64,000 bases of DNA from Limanda limanda (GCF_963576545.1 NW_026870406.1:496001-560000), one strand, 5' to 3'. Positions 49,488 through 63,069 are shown, counted from the stretch's first letter. Notes: generated from the letters alone by a model not told the origin. Made by a program: numbers and translations.

Positions 49488-51256
49488 CCATCCTTGAGCT
49501 TCTCCGACTTTCGGAAGGGTTAGGGTTAGGGTTAGGGATGAAAGCACATAGGAGAAAGAGATATTCTTGAATAACTTTTTTTGTGAAGGTCGGAGAGACT
49601 TGGAAAGTGGTTGCATCTGGACTAATTTGGGTCCTGCGGATCGATTGGTACCATCCCCGAGCTTGTACGACCTTCGGAAGAGGTCGACCGACGAAATTCC
49701 CCCAAATCTGAGGAGATATTCTTGAATAACTTTTTTTGTGAAGGTCGGAGAGACTTGCAAGTAGGCTCTACCCCCACTAAATGGGGTTGCGCGCATCGAT
49801 CGGTACCATCCTTGAGCTTCTCCGACTTTCGGAAGGGTTAGGGTTAGGGTTAGGGATGAAAGCACATAGGAGAAAGAGATATTCTTGAATAACTTTTTTT
49901 GTGAAGGTCGGAGAGACTTGCAAGTAGGCTCTACCCCCACTAAATGGGGTAGCGCACATCGATCAGTACCATCCTTGAGCTTCTCCGACTTTCGGAAGGG
50001 TTAGGGTTAGGGTTAGGGATGAAAGCACATAGGAGAAAGAGATATTCTTGAATAACTTTTTTTGTGAAGGTCGGAGAGACTTGGAAAGTGGTTGCATCTG
50101 GACTAATTTGGGTCCTGCGGATCGATTGGTACCATCCCCGAGCTTGTACGACCTTCGGAAGAGGTCGACCGACGAAATTCCCCCAAATCTGAGGAGATAT
50201 TCTTGAATAACTTTTTTTGTGAAGGTCGGAGAGACTTGCAAGTAGGCTCTACCCCCAGTAAATGGGGTTGCGCGCATCGATCGGTACCATCCTTGAGCTT
50301 CTCCGACTTTCGGAAGGGTTAGGGTTAGTGTTAGGGATGAAAGCACATAGGAGAAAGAGATATTCTTGAATAACTTTTTTTGTGAAGGTCGGAGAGACTT
50401 GCAAGTAGGCTCTACCCCCACTAAATGGGGTAGCGCGCATCGATCGGTACCATCATTAAGCTTCTCCGACTTTCGGAAGGGTTAGGGTTAGGGTTAGGGA
50501 TGAAAGCACATAGGAGAAAGAGATATTCTTGAATAACTTTTTTTGTGAAGGTCGGAGAGACTTGAAAAGTGGTTGCATCTGGACTAATTTGGGTCCTGCG
50601 GATCGATTGGTACCATCCCCGAGCTTGTACGACCTTCGGAAGAGGTCGACCGACGAAATTCCCCCAAATCTGAGGAGATATTCTTGAATAACTTTTTTTG
50701 TGAAGGTCGGAGAGACTTGCAAGTAGGCTCTACCCCCACTAAATGGGGTTGCGCGCATCGATCAGTACCATCCTTGAGCTTCTCCGACTTTCGGAAGGGT
50801 TAGGGTTAGGGTTAGGGATGAAAGCACATAGGAGAAAGAGATATTCTTGAATAACTTTTTTTGTGAAGGTCGGAGAGACTTGCAAGTAGGCTCTACCCCC
50901 ACTAAATGGGGTAGCGCGCATCGATCGGTACCATCCTTGAGCTTCTCCGACTTTCGGAAGGGTTAGGGTTAGGGTTAGGGATGAAAGCACATAGGAGAAA
51001 GAGATATTCTTGAATAACTTTTTTTGTGAAGGTCGGAGAGACTTGCAAGTAGGCTCTACCCCCACTAAATGGGGTAGCGCGCATCGATCGGTACCATCCT
51101 TGAGCTTCTCCGACTTTCGGAAGGGTTAGGGTTAGGGTTAGGGATGAAAGCACATAGGAGAAAGAGATATTCTTGAATAACTTTTTTTGTGAAGGTCGGA
51201 GAGACTTGCAAGTAGGCTTTACCCCCACTAAATGGGGTAGCGCGCATCGATCGGTA
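49488..51256 (+). repeat. 1,769-bp higher-order block, copy 1
   Basis: Markers repeated at +1,769 are GCACATCGATCAG near 49,952, GTTAGTGTTAGGG (T at 50,329), GATCAGTACC near 50,763 and GGCTTTACC near 51,216. Private changes are CCCCAGTAAA near 50,258 and CATCATTAAG near 50,454. The left edge is placed after the GCACATCGATCAG near 49,474, which lacks a counterpart at +1,769. Confidence 0.86.
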
Positions 51257-53025
51257 CCATCCTTGAGCTTCTCCGACTTTCGGAAGGGTTAGGGTTAGGG
51301 TTAGGGATGAAAGCACATAGGAGAAAGAGATATTCTTGAATAACTTTTTTTGTGAAGGTCGGAGAGACTTGGAAAGTGGTTGCATCTGGACTAATTTGGG
51401 TCCTGCGGATCGATTGGTACCATCCCCGAGCTTGTACGACCTTCGGAAGAGGTCGACCGACGAAATTCCCCCAAATCTGAGGAGATATTCTTGAATAACT
51501 TTTTTTGTGAAGGTCGGAGAGACTTGCAAGTAGGCTCTACCCCCACTAAATGGGGTTGCGCGCATCGATCGGTACCATCCTTGAGCTTCTCCGACTTTCG
51601 GAAGGGTTAGGGTTAGGGTTAGGGATGAAAGCACATAGGAGAAAGAGATATTCTTGAATAACTTTTTTTGTGAAGGTGGGAGAGACTTGCAAGTAGGCTC
51701 TACCCCCACTAAATGGGGTAGCGCACATCGATCAGTACCATCCTTGAGCTTCTCCGACTTTCGGAAGGGTTAGGGTTAGGGTTAGGGATGAAAGCACATA
51801 GGAGAAAGAGATATTCTTGAATAACTTTTTTTGTGAAGGTCGGAGAGACTTGGAAAGTGGTTGCATCTGGACTAATTTGGGTCCTGCGGATCGATTGGTA
51901 CCATCCCCGAGCTTGTACGACCTTCGGAAGAGGTCGACCGACGAAATTCCCCCAAATCTGAGGAGATATTCTTGAATAACTTTTTTTGTGAAGGTCGGAG
52001 AGACTTGCAAGTAGGCTCTACCCCCACTAAATGGGGTTGCGCGCATCGATCGGTACTATCCTTGAGCTTCTCCGACTTTCGGAAGGGTTAGGGTTAGTGT
52101 TAGGGATGAAAGCACATAGGAGAAAGAGATATTCTTGAATAACTTTTTTTGTGAAGGTCGGAGAGACTTGCAAGTAGGCTCTACCCCCACTAAATGGGGT
52201 AGCGCGCATCGATCGGTACCATCCTTGAGCTTCTCCGACTTTCGGAAGGGTTAGGGTTAGGGTTAGGGATGAAAGCACATAGGAGAAAGAGATATTCTTG
52301 AATAACTTTTTTTGTGAAGGTCGGAGAGACTTGAAAAGTGGTTGCATCTGGACTAATTTGGGTCCTGCGGATCGATTGGTACCATCCCCGAGCTTGTACG
52401 ACCTTCGGAAGAGGTCGACCGACGAAATTCCCCCAAATCTGAGGAGATATTCTTGAATAACTTTTTTTGTGAAGGTCGGAGAGACTTGCAAGTAGGCTCT
52501 ACCCCCACTAAATGGGGTTGCGCGCATCGATCAGTACCATCCTTGAGCTTCTCCGACTTTCGGAAGGGTTAGGGTTAGGGTTAGGGATGAAAGCACATAG
52601 GAGAAAGAGATATTCTTGAATAACTTTTTTTGTGAAGGTCGGAGAGACTTGCAAGTAGGCTCTACCCCCACTAAATGGGGTAGCGCGCATCGATCGGTAC
52701 CATCCTTGAGCTTCTCCGACTTTCGGAAGGGTTAGGGTTAGGGTTAGGGATGAAAGCACATAGGAGAAAGAGATATTCTTGAATAACTTTTTTTGTGAAG
52801 GTCGGAGAGACTTGCAAGTAGGCTCTACCCCCACTAAATGGGGTAGCGCGCATCGATCGGTACCATCCTTGAGCTTCTCCGACTTTCGGAAGGGTTAGGG
52901 TTAGGGTTAGGGATGAAAGCACATAGGAGAAAGAGATATTCTTGAATAACTTTTTTTGTGAAGGTCGGAGAGACTTGCAAGTAGGCTTTACCCCCACTAA
53001 ATGGGGTAGCGCGCATCGATCGGTA
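51257..53025 (+). repeat. 1,769-bp higher-order block, copy 2
   Basis: This carries GCACATCGATCAG near 51,721, GTTAGTGTTAGGG (T at 52,098), GATCAGTACC near 52,532 and GGCTTTACC near 52,985. A private GGTACTATCC lies near 52,055 and GGTGGGAGAG near 51,676. The right edge follows from the period; similarity continues for some bases beyond it. Confidence 0.86.
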
Positions 53026-55196
53026 CCATCCTTGAGCTTCTCCGACTTTCGGAAGGGTTAGGGTTAGGGTTAGGGATGAAAGCACATAGGAGAAAGAGAT
53101 ATTCTTGAATAACTTTTTTTGTGAAGGTCGGAGAGACTTGGAAAGTGGTTGCATCTGGACTAATTTGGGTCCTGCGGATCGATTGGTACCATCCCCGAGC
53201 TTGTACGACCTTCGGAAGAGGTCGACCGACGAAATTCCCCCAAATCTGAGGAGATATTCTTGAATAACTTTTTTTGTGAAGGTCGGAGAGACTTGCAGGT
53301 AGGCTCTACCCCCACTAAATGGGGTAGCGCGCATCGATCGGTACCATCCTTGAGCTTCTCCGACTTTCGGAAGGGTTAGGGTTAGGGTTAGGGATGAAAG
53401 CACATAGGAGAAAGAGATATTCTTGAATAACTTTTTTTGTGAAGGTCGGAGAGACTTGCAAGTAGGCTCTACCCCCACTAAATGGGGTAGCGCGCATCGA
53501 TCGGTACCATCCTTGAGCTTCTCCGACTTTCGGAAGGGTTAGGGTTAGGGTTAGGGATGAAAGCACATAGGAGAAAGAGATATTCTTGAATAACTTTTTT
53601 TGTGAAGGTCGGAGAGACTTGGAAAGTGGTTGCATCTGGACTAATTTGGGTCCTGCGGATCGATTGGTACCATTCCCGAGCTTGTACGACCTTCGGAAGA
53701 GGTCGACCGACGAAATTCCCCCAAATCTGAGGAGATATTCTTGAATAACTTTTTTTGTGAAGGTCGGAGAGACTTGCAAGTAGGCTCTACCCCCACTAAA
53801 TGGGGTAGCGTGCATCGATCGGTACCATCCTTGAGCTTCTCCGTCTTTCGGAAGGGTTAGGGTTAGGGTTAGTGATGAAAGCACATAGGAGAAAGAGATA
53901 TTCTTGAATAACTTTTTTTGTGAAGGTCGGAGAGACTTGCAAGTAGGCTCTACCCCCACTAAATGGGGTAGCACGCATCGATCGGTACCATCCTTGAGCT
54001 TCTCCGACTTTCGGAAGGGTTAGGGTTAGGGTTAGGGATGAAAGCACATAGGAGAAAGAGATATTCTTGAATAACTTTTTTTGTGAAGGTCGGAGAGACT
54101 TGGAAAGTGGTTGCATCTGGACTAATTTGGGTCCTGCGGATCGATTGGTACCATCCCCGAGCTTGTACGACCTTCGGAAGAGGTCGACCGACGAAATTCC
54201 CCCAAATCTGAGGAGATATTCTTGAATAACTTTTTTTGTGAAGGTCGGAGAGACTTGCAAGTAGGCTCTACCCCCACTAAATGGGGTAGCGCGCATCGAT
54301 CGGTACCATCCTTGAGCTTCTCCGACTTTCGGAAGGGTTAGGGTTAGGGATGAAAGCACATAGGAGAAAGAGATATTCTTGAATAACTTTTTTTGTGAAG
54401 GTCGGAGAGACTTGCAAGTACGCTCAACCCCCACTAAATGGGGTAGCGCACATCGAACGGTACCATCCTTGAGCTTCTCCGACTTTCGGAAGGGTTAGGG
54501 TTAGGGTTAGGGATGAAAGCACATAGGAGAAAGAGATATTCTTGAATAACTTTTTTTGTGAAGGTCGGAGAGACTTGGAAAGTGGTTGCATCTGGACTAA
54601 TTTGGGTCCTGCGGATCGATTGGTACCATCCCCGAGCTTGTACGACCTTCGGAAGAGGTCGACCGACGAAATTCCCCCAAATCTGAGGAGATATTCTTGA
54701 ATAACTTTTTTTGTGAAGGTCGGAGAGACTTGCAAGTAGGCTCTACCCCCACTAAATGGGGTAGCGCGCATCGATCGGTACCATCCTTGAGCTTCTCCGA
54801 CTTTCGGAAGGGTTAGGGTTAGGGTTAGGGATGAAAGCACATAGGAGAAAGAGATATTCTTGAATAACTTTTTTTGTGAAGGTCGGAGAGACTTGCAAGT
54901 AGGCTCTACCCCCACTAAATGGGGTAGCGCGCATCGATCGGTACCATCCTTGAGCTTCTCCGACTTTCGGAAGGGTTAGGGTTAGGGTTAGGGATGAAAG
55001 CACATAGGAGAAAGAGATATTCTTGAATAACTTTTTTTGTGAAGGTCGGAGAGACATGAAAAGTGGTTGCATCTGGACTAATTTGGGTCCTGCGGATCGA
55101 TTGGTACCATCCCCGAGCTTGTACGACCTTCGGAAGAGGTCGACCGACGAAATTCCCCCAAATCTGAGGAGATATTCTTGAATAACTTTTTTTGTG

Positions 55197-55351
55197 AAGG
55201 TCGGAGAGACTTGCAAGTAGGCTCTACTCCCACTAAATGGGGTAGCGCGCATCGATTGGTACCATCCCCGAGCTTGTACGACCTTCGGAAGAGGTCGACC
55301 GACGAAATTCCCCCAAATCTGAGGAGATATTCTTGAATAACTTTTTTTGTG
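55197..55351 (+). repeat. Chimeric monomer: A head joined to B body
   Basis: The unit begins as A (GCAAGTAGG, CTACTCCCAC, GGGGTAGCGCGC) and switches at CATCGAT to B (TGGTACCATCCCCGAG, then the SalI-type palindrome and B tail). It is 155 bp long and has no telomere tract. It is the mirror image of the B/A chimera at 12,498-12,660. The switch lies in a stretch where A and B share ATCGAT and GGTACCATCC. Confidence 0.92.
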
Positions 55352-55445
55352 AAGGTCGGAGAGACTTGCAGGTAGGCTCTACCCCCACTAAATGGGGTAG
55401 CGCGCATCGATCGGTACCATCCTTGAGCTTCTCCGACTTTCGGAA

Positions 55446-55472
55446 GGGTTAGGGTTAGGGTTAGGGATAGGG
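55446..55472 (+). repeat. Telomere tract with an extra ATAGGG
   Basis: After the usual three TTAGGG comes one ATAGGG (55,467-55,472), giving five G-triplets, the only tract in the window longer than the standard. The extra unit could be a duplicated hexamer with one change, or slippage of the following GGGAT. It lies in the second monomer after the A/B chimera at 55,197-55,351. Confidence 0.85.
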
Positions 55473-58400
55473 ATGAAAGCACATAGGAGAAAGAGATATT
55501 CTTGAATAACTTTTTTTGTGAAGGTCGGAGAGACTTGCAAGTAGGCTCTACACCCACTAAATGGGGTAACGCGCATCGATCGGTACCATCCTTGAGCTTC
55601 TCCGACTTTCGTAAGGGTTAGGGTTAGGGATGAAAGCACATAGGAGAAAGAGATATTCTTGAATAACTTTTTTTGTGAAGGTCGGAGAGACTTGAAAAGT
55701 GGTTGCATCTGGACTAATTTGGGTCCTGCGGATCGATTGGTACCATCCCCGAGCTTGTACGACCTTCGGAAGAGGTCGACCGACGAAATTCCCCCAAATC
55801 TGAGGAGATATTCTTGAATAACTTTTTTTGTGAAGGTCGGAGAGACTTGCAAGTAGGCTCTACCCCCACTAAATGGGGTTGCGCGCATCGATCGGTACCA
55901 TCCTTGAGCTTCTCCGACTTTCGGAAGGGTTAGGGTTAGGGTTAGGGATGAAAGCACATAGGAGAAAGAGATATTCTTGAATAACTTTTTTTGTGAAGGT
56001 CGGAGAGACTTGCAAGTAGGCTCTACCCCCACTAAATGGGGTAGCGCGCATCGATCGGTACCATCCTTGAGCTTCTCCGACTTTCGGAAGGGTTAGGGTT
56101 AGGGTTAGGGATGAAAGCACATAGGAGAAAGAGATATTCTTGAATAACTTTTTTTGTGAAGGTCGGAGAGACTTGCAAGTAGGCTTTACCCCCACTAAAT
56201 GGGGTAGCGCGCATCGATCGGTACCATCCTTGAGCTTCTCCGACTTTCGGAAGGGTTAGGGTTAGGGTTAGGGATGAAAGCACATAGGAGAAAGAGATAT
56301 TCTTGAATAACTTTTTTTGTGAAGGTCGGAGAGACTTGGAAAGTGGTTGCATCTGGACTAATTTGGGTCCTGCGGATCGATTGGTACCATCCCCGAGCTT
56401 GTACGACCTTCGGAAGAGGTCGACCGACGAAATTCCCCCAAATCTGAGGAGATATTCTTGAATAACTTTTTTTGTGAAGGTCGGAGAGACTTGCAAGTAG
56501 GCTCTACCCCCACTAAATGGGGTAGCGCGCATCGATCGGTACCATCCTTGAGCTTCTCCGACTTTCGGAAGGGTTAGGGTTAGGGATGAAAGCACATAGG
56601 AGAAAGAGATATTCTTGAAAAACTTTTTTTGTGAAGGTCGGAGAGACTTGCAAGTAGGCTCTACCCCCACTAAATGGGGTAGCGCACATCGAACGGTACC
56701 ATCCTTGAGCTTCTCCGACTTTCGGAAGGGTTAGGGTTAGGGTTAGGGATGAAAGCACATAGGAGAAAGAGATATTCTTGAATAACTTTTTTTGTGAAGG
56801 TCGGAGAGACTTGGAAAGTGGTTGCATCTGGACTAATTTGGGTCCTGCGGATCGATTGGTACCATCCCCGAGCTTGTACGACCTTCGGAAGAGGTCGACC
56901 GACGAAATTCCCCCAAATCTGAGGAGATATTCTTGAATAACTTTTTTTGTGAAGGTCGGAGAGACTTGCAAGTAGGCTCTACCCCCACTAAATGGGGTAG
57001 CGCGCATCGATCGGTACCATCCTTGAGCTTCTCCGACTTTCGGAAGGGTTAGGGTTAGGGTTAGGGATGAAAGCACATAGGAGAAAGAGATATTCTTGAA
57101 TAACTTTTTTTGTGAAGGTCGGAGAGACTTGCAAGTAGGCTCTACCCCCACTAAATGGGGTAGCGCGCATCGATCGGTACCATCCTTGAGCTTCTCCGAC
57201 TTTCGGAAGGGTTAGGGTTAGGGTTAGGGATGAAAGCACATAGGAGAAAGAGATATTCTTGAATAACTTTTTTTGTGAAGGTCGGAGAGACTTGAAAAGT
57301 GGTTGCATCTGGACTAATTTGGGTCCTGCGGATCGATTGGTACCATCCCCGAGCTTGTACGACCTTCGGAAGAGGTCGACCGACGAAATTCCCCCAAATC
57401 TGAGGAGATATTCTTGAATAACTTTTTTTGTGAAGGTCGGAGAGACTTGCAAGTAGGCTCTACCCCCACTAAATGGGGTTGCGCGCATCGATCGGTACCA
57501 TCCTTGAGCTTCTCCGACTTTCGGAAGGGTTAGGGTTAGGGTTAGGGATGAAAGCACATAGGAGAAAGAGATATTCTTGAATAACTTTTTTTGTGAAGGT
57601 CGGAGAGACTTGCAAGTAGGCTCTACCCCCACTAAATGGGGTAGCGCGCATCGATTGGTACCATCCTTGAGCTTCTCCGACTTTCGGAAGGGTTAGGGTT
57701 AGGGTTAGGGATGAAAGCACATAGGAGAAAGAGATATTCTTGAATAACTTTTTTTGTGAAGGTCGGAGAGACTTGAAAAGTGGTTGCATCTGGACTAATT
57801 TGGGTCCTGCGGATCGATTGGTACCATCCTCGAGCTTGTACGACCTTCGGAAGAGGTCGACCGACGAAATTCCCCCAAATCTGAGGAGATATTCTTGAAT
57901 AACTTTTTTTGTGAAGGTCGGAGAGACTTGCAAGTAGGCTCTACCCCCACTAAATGGGGTTGCGCGCATCGATCGGTACCATCCTTGAGATTCTCCGACT
58001 TTCGGAAGGGTTAGGGTTAGGGTTAGGGATGAAAGCACATAGGAGAAAGAGATATTCTTGAATAACTTTTTTTGTGAAGGTCGGAGAGACTTGCAAGTAG
58101 GCTCTACTCCCACTAAATGGGGTAGCGCGCATCGATCGGTACCATCCTTGAGCTTCTCCGACTTTCGGAAGGGTTAGGGTTAGGGTTAGGGATGAAAGCA
58201 CATAGGAGAAAGAGATATTCTTGAATAACTTTTTTTGTGAAGGTCGGAGAGACTTGCAAGTAGGCTCTACCCCCACTAAATGGGGTAGCGCGCATCGATC
58301 GGTACCATCCTTGAGCTTCTCCGACTTTCGGAAGGGTTAGGGTTAGGGTTAGGGATGAAAGCACATAGGAGAAAGAGATATTCTTGAATAACTTTTTTTG

Positions 58401-61400
58401 TGAAGGTCGGAGAGACTTGCAAGTAGGCTCTACCCCCACTAAATGGGGTAGCGCGCATCGATCGGTACCATCCTTGAGCTTCTCCGACTTTCGGAAGGGT
58501 TAGGGTTAGGGTTAGGGATGAAAGCACATAGGAGAAAGAGATATTCTTGAATAACTTTTTTTGTGAAGGTCGGAGAGACTTGGAAAGTGGTTGCATCTGG
58601 ACTAATTTGGGTCCTGCGGATCGATTGGTACCATGCCCGAGCTTGTACGACCTTCGGAAGAGGTCGACCGACGAAATTCCCCCAAATCTGAGGAGATATT
58701 CTTGAATAACTTTTTTTGTGAAGGTCGGAGAGACTTGCAAGTAGGCTCTACCCCCACTAAATGGGGTAGCGCGCATCGATCGGTACCATCCTTGAGCTTC
58801 TCCGACTTTCGGAAGGGTTAGGGTTAGGGTTAGGGATGAAAGCACATAGGAGAAAGAGATATTCTTGAATAACTTTTTTTGTGAAGGTCGGAGAGACTTG
58901 GAAAGTGGTTGCATCTGGACTAATTTGGGTCCTGCGGATCGATTGGTACCATCCCCGAGCTTGTACGACCTTCGGAAGAGGTCGACCGACGAAATTCCCC
59001 CAAATCTGAGGAGATATTCTTGAATAACTTTTTTTGTGAAGGTCGGAGAGACTTGCAAGTAGGCTCTACCCCCACTAAATGGGGTAGCGTGCATCGATCG
59101 GTACCATCCTTGAGCTTCTCCGACTTTCGGAAGGGTTAGGGTTAGGGTTAGTGATGAAAGCACATAGGAGAAAGAGATATTCTTGAATAACTTTTTTTGT
59201 GAAGGTCGGAGAGACTTGCAAGTAGGCTCTACCCCCACTAAATGGGGTAGCACGCATCGATCGGTACCATCCTTGAGCTTCTCCGACTTTCGGAAGGGTT
59301 AGGGTTAGGGTTAGGGATGAAAGCACATAGGAGAAAGAGATATTCTTGAATAACTTTTTTTGTGAAGGTCGGAGAGACTTGGAAAGTGGTTGCATCTGGA
59401 CTAATTTGGGTCCTGCGGATCGATTGGTACCATCCCCGAGCTTGTACGACCTTCGGAAGAGGTCGACCGACGAAATTCCCCCAAATCTGAGGAGATATTC
59501 TTGAATAACTTTTTTTGTGAAGGTCGGAGAGACTTGCAAGTAGGCTCTACCCCCACTAAATGGGGTAGCGCGCATCGATCGGTACCATCCTTGAGCTTCT
59601 CCGACTTTCGGAAGGGTTAGGGTTAGGGATGAAAGCACATAGGAGAAAGAGATATTCTTGAATAACTTTTTTTGTGAAGGTCGGAGAGACTTGCAAGTAG
59701 GCTCTACCCCCACTAAATGGGGTAGCGCACATCGAACGGTACCATCCTTGAGCTTCTCCGACTTTCGGAAGGGTTAGGGTTAGGGTTAGGGATGAAAGCA
59801 CATAGGAGAAAGAGATATTCTTGAATAACTTTTTTTGTGAAGGTCGGAGAGACTTGCAAGTAGGCTCTACCCCCACTAAATGGGGTAGCGCGCATCGATC
59901 GGTACCATCCTTGAGCTTCTCCGACTTTCGGAAGGGTTAGGGTTAGGGATGAAAGCACATAGGAGAAAGAGATATTCTTGAATAACTTTTTTTGTGAAGG
60001 TCGGAGAGACTTGCAAGTAGGCTCTACCCCCACTAAATGGGGTAGCGCGCATCGATCGGTACCATCCTTGAGCTTCTCCGACTTTCGGAAGGGTTAGGGT
60101 TAGGGTTAGGGATGAAAGCACATAGGAGAAAGAGATATTCTTGAATAACTTTTTTTGTGAAGGTCGGAGAGACTTGCAAGTAGGCTCTACCCCCACTAAA
60201 TGGGGTAGCGCGCATCGATCGGTACCATCCTTGAGCTTCTCCGACTTTCGGAAGGGTTAGGGTTAGGGTTAGGGATGAAAGCACATAGGAGAAAGAGATA
60301 TTCTTGAATAACTTTTTTTGTGAAGGTCGGAGAGACTTGAAAAGTGGTTGCATCTGGACTAATTTGGGTCCTGCGGATCGATTGGTACCATCCCCGAGCT
60401 TGTACGACCTTCGGAAGAGGTCGACCGACGAAATTCCCCCAAATCTGAGGAGATATTCTTGAATAACTTTTTTTGTGAAGGTCGGAGAGACTTGCAAGTA
60501 GGCTCTACCCCCACTAAATGGGGTTGCGCGCATCGATCGGTACCATCCTTGAGCTTCTCCGACTTTCGGAAGGGTTAGGGTTAGGGTTAGGGATGAAAGC
60601 ACATAGGAGAAAGAGATATTCTTGAATAACTTTTTTTGTGAAGGTCGGAGAGACTTGCAAGTAGGCTCTACTCCCACTAAATGGGGTAGCGCGCATCGAT
60701 CGGTACCATCCTTGAGCTTCTCCGACTTTCGGAAGGGTTAGGGTTAGGGTTAGGGATGAAAGCACATAGGAGAAAGAGATATTCTTGAATAACTTTTTTT
60801 GTGAAGGTCGGAGAGACTTGCAAGTAGGCTCTACCCCCACTAAATGGGGTAGCGCGCATCGATCGGTACCATCCTTGAGCTTCTCTGACTTTCGGAAGGG
60901 TTAGGGTTAGGGTTAGGGATGAAAGCACATAGGAGAAAGAGATATTCTTGAATAACTTTTTTTGTGAAGGTCGGAGAGACTTGCAAGTAGGCTCTACCCC
61001 CACTAAATGGGGTAGCGCGCATCGATCGGTACCATCCTTGAGCTTCTCCGACTTTCGGAAGGGTTAGGGTTAGGGTTAGGGATGAAAGCACATAGGAGAA
61101 AGAGATATTCTTGAATAACTTTTTTTGTGAAGGTCGGAGAGACTTGCAAGTAGGCTCTACCCCCACTAAATGGGGTAGCGCGCATCGATCGGTACCATCC
61201 TTGAGCTTCTCCGACTTTCGGAAGGGTTAGGGTTAGGGTTAGGGATGAAAGCACATAGGAGAAAGAGATATTCTTGAATAACTTTTTTTGTGAAGGTCGG
61301 AGAGACTTGCAAGTAGGCTCTACCCCCACTAAATGGGGTAGCGCGCATCGATCGGTACCATCCTTGAGCTTCTCCGACTTTCGGAAGGGTTAGGGTTAGG

Positions 61401-62099
61401 GTTAGGGATGAAAGCACATAGGAGAAAGAGATATTCTTGAATAACTTTTTTTGTGAAGGTCGGAGAGACTTGCAAGTAGGCTCTACCCCCACTAAATGGG
61501 GTAGCGCGCATCGATCGGTACCATCCTTGAGCTTCTCCGACTTTCGGAAGGGTTAGGGTTAGGGTTAGGGATGAAAGCACATAGGAGAAAGAGATATTCT
61601 TGAATAACTTTTTTTGTGAAGGTCGGAGAGACTTGAAAAGTGGTTGCATCTGGACTAATTTGGGTCCTGCGGATCGATTGGTACCATCCCCGAGCTTGTA
61701 CGACCTTCGGAAGAGGTCGACCGACGAAATTCCCCCAAATCTGAGGAGATATTCTTGAATAACTTTTTTTGTGAAGGTCGGAGAGACTTGCAAGTAGGCT
61801 CTACCCCCACTAAATGGGGTTGCGCGCATCGATCGGTACCATCCTTGAGCTTCTCCGACTTTCGGAAGGGTTAGGGTTAGGGTTAGGGATGAAAGCACAT
61901 AGGAGAAAGAGATATTCTTGAATAACTTTTTTTGTGAAGGTCGGAGAGACTTGCAAGTAGGCTCTACCCCCACTAAATGGGGTAGCGCGCATCGATCGGT
62001 ACCATCCTTGAGCTTCTCCGACTTTCGGAAGGGTTAGGGTTAGGGTTAGGGATGAAAGCACATAGGAGAAAGAGATATTCTTGAATAACTTTTTTTGTG

Positions 62100-63069
62100 A
62101 AGGTCGGAGAGACTTGAAAAGTGGTTGCATCTGGACTAATTTGGGTCCTGCGGATCGATTGGTACCATCCCCGAGCTTGTACGACCTTCGGAAGAGGTCG
62201 ACCGACGAAATTCCCCCAAATCTGAGGAGATATTCTTGAATAACTTTTTTTGTGAAGGTCGGAGAGACTTGCAAGTAGGCTCTACCCCCACTAAATGGGG
62301 TTGCGCGCATCGATCGGTACCATCCTTGAGCTTCTCCGACTTTCGGAAGGGTTAGGGTTAGGGTTAGGGATGAAAGCACATAGGAGAAAGAGATATTCTT
62401 GAATAACTTTTTTTGTGAAGGTCGGAGAGACTTGCAAGTAGGCTCTACTCCCACTAAATGGGGTAGCGCGCATCGATCGGTACCATCCTTGAGCTTCTCC
62501 GACTTTCGGAAGGGTTAGGGTTAGGGTTAGGGATGAAAGCACATAGGAGAAAGAGATATTCTTGAATAACTTTTTTTGTGAAGGTCGGAGAGACTTGCAA
62601 GTAGGCTCTACCCCCACTAAATGGGGTAGCGCGCATCGATCGGTACCATCCTTGAGCTTCTCCGACTTTCGGAAGGGTTAGGGTTAGGGTTAGGGATGAA
62701 AGCACATAGGAGAAAGAGATATTCTTGAATAACTTTTTTTGTGAAGGTCGGAGAGACTTGCAAGTAGGCTCTACCCCCACTAAATGGGGTAGCGCGCATC
62801 GATCGGTACCATCCTTGAGCTTCTCCGACTTTCGGAAGGGTTAGGGTTAGGGTTAGGGATGAAAGCACATAGGAGAAAGAGATATTCTTGAATAACTTTT
62901 TTTGTGAAGGTCGGAGAGACTTGCAAGTAGGCTCTACCCCCACTAAATGGGGTAGCGCGCATCGATCGGTACCATCCTTGAGCTTCTCCGACTTTCGGAA
63001 GGGTTAGGGTTAGGGTTAGGGATGAAAGCACATAGGAGAAAGAGATATTCTTGAATAACTTTTTTTGTG
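62100..63069 (+). repeat. 970-bp higher-order block, full copy
   Basis: The order is B (CTTGAAAAG form), A2, A1 with CTACTCCC, then three plain A1: 155 + 5 x 163 = 970 bp. All five A monomers have three TTAGGG. The order of subtypes is fully repeated in the next block, and I noticed no base difference between the two. Confidence 0.9.

Larger units (their letters stand above)
53026..62099 (+). repeat. Irregular section with a dispersed repeated block
   Basis: A stretch near 53.80-54.47 kb recurs near 59.08-59.75 kb at offset 5,279, sharing GCGTGCATCG, GTTAGTGATG, GCACGCATCG and GCACATCGAACGG. The last marker also appears near 56,687, so part of the block exists a third time. The section also holds the A/B chimera at 55,197-55,351 and the monomer with an added ATAGGG. 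No gene was found. Confidence 0.8.
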
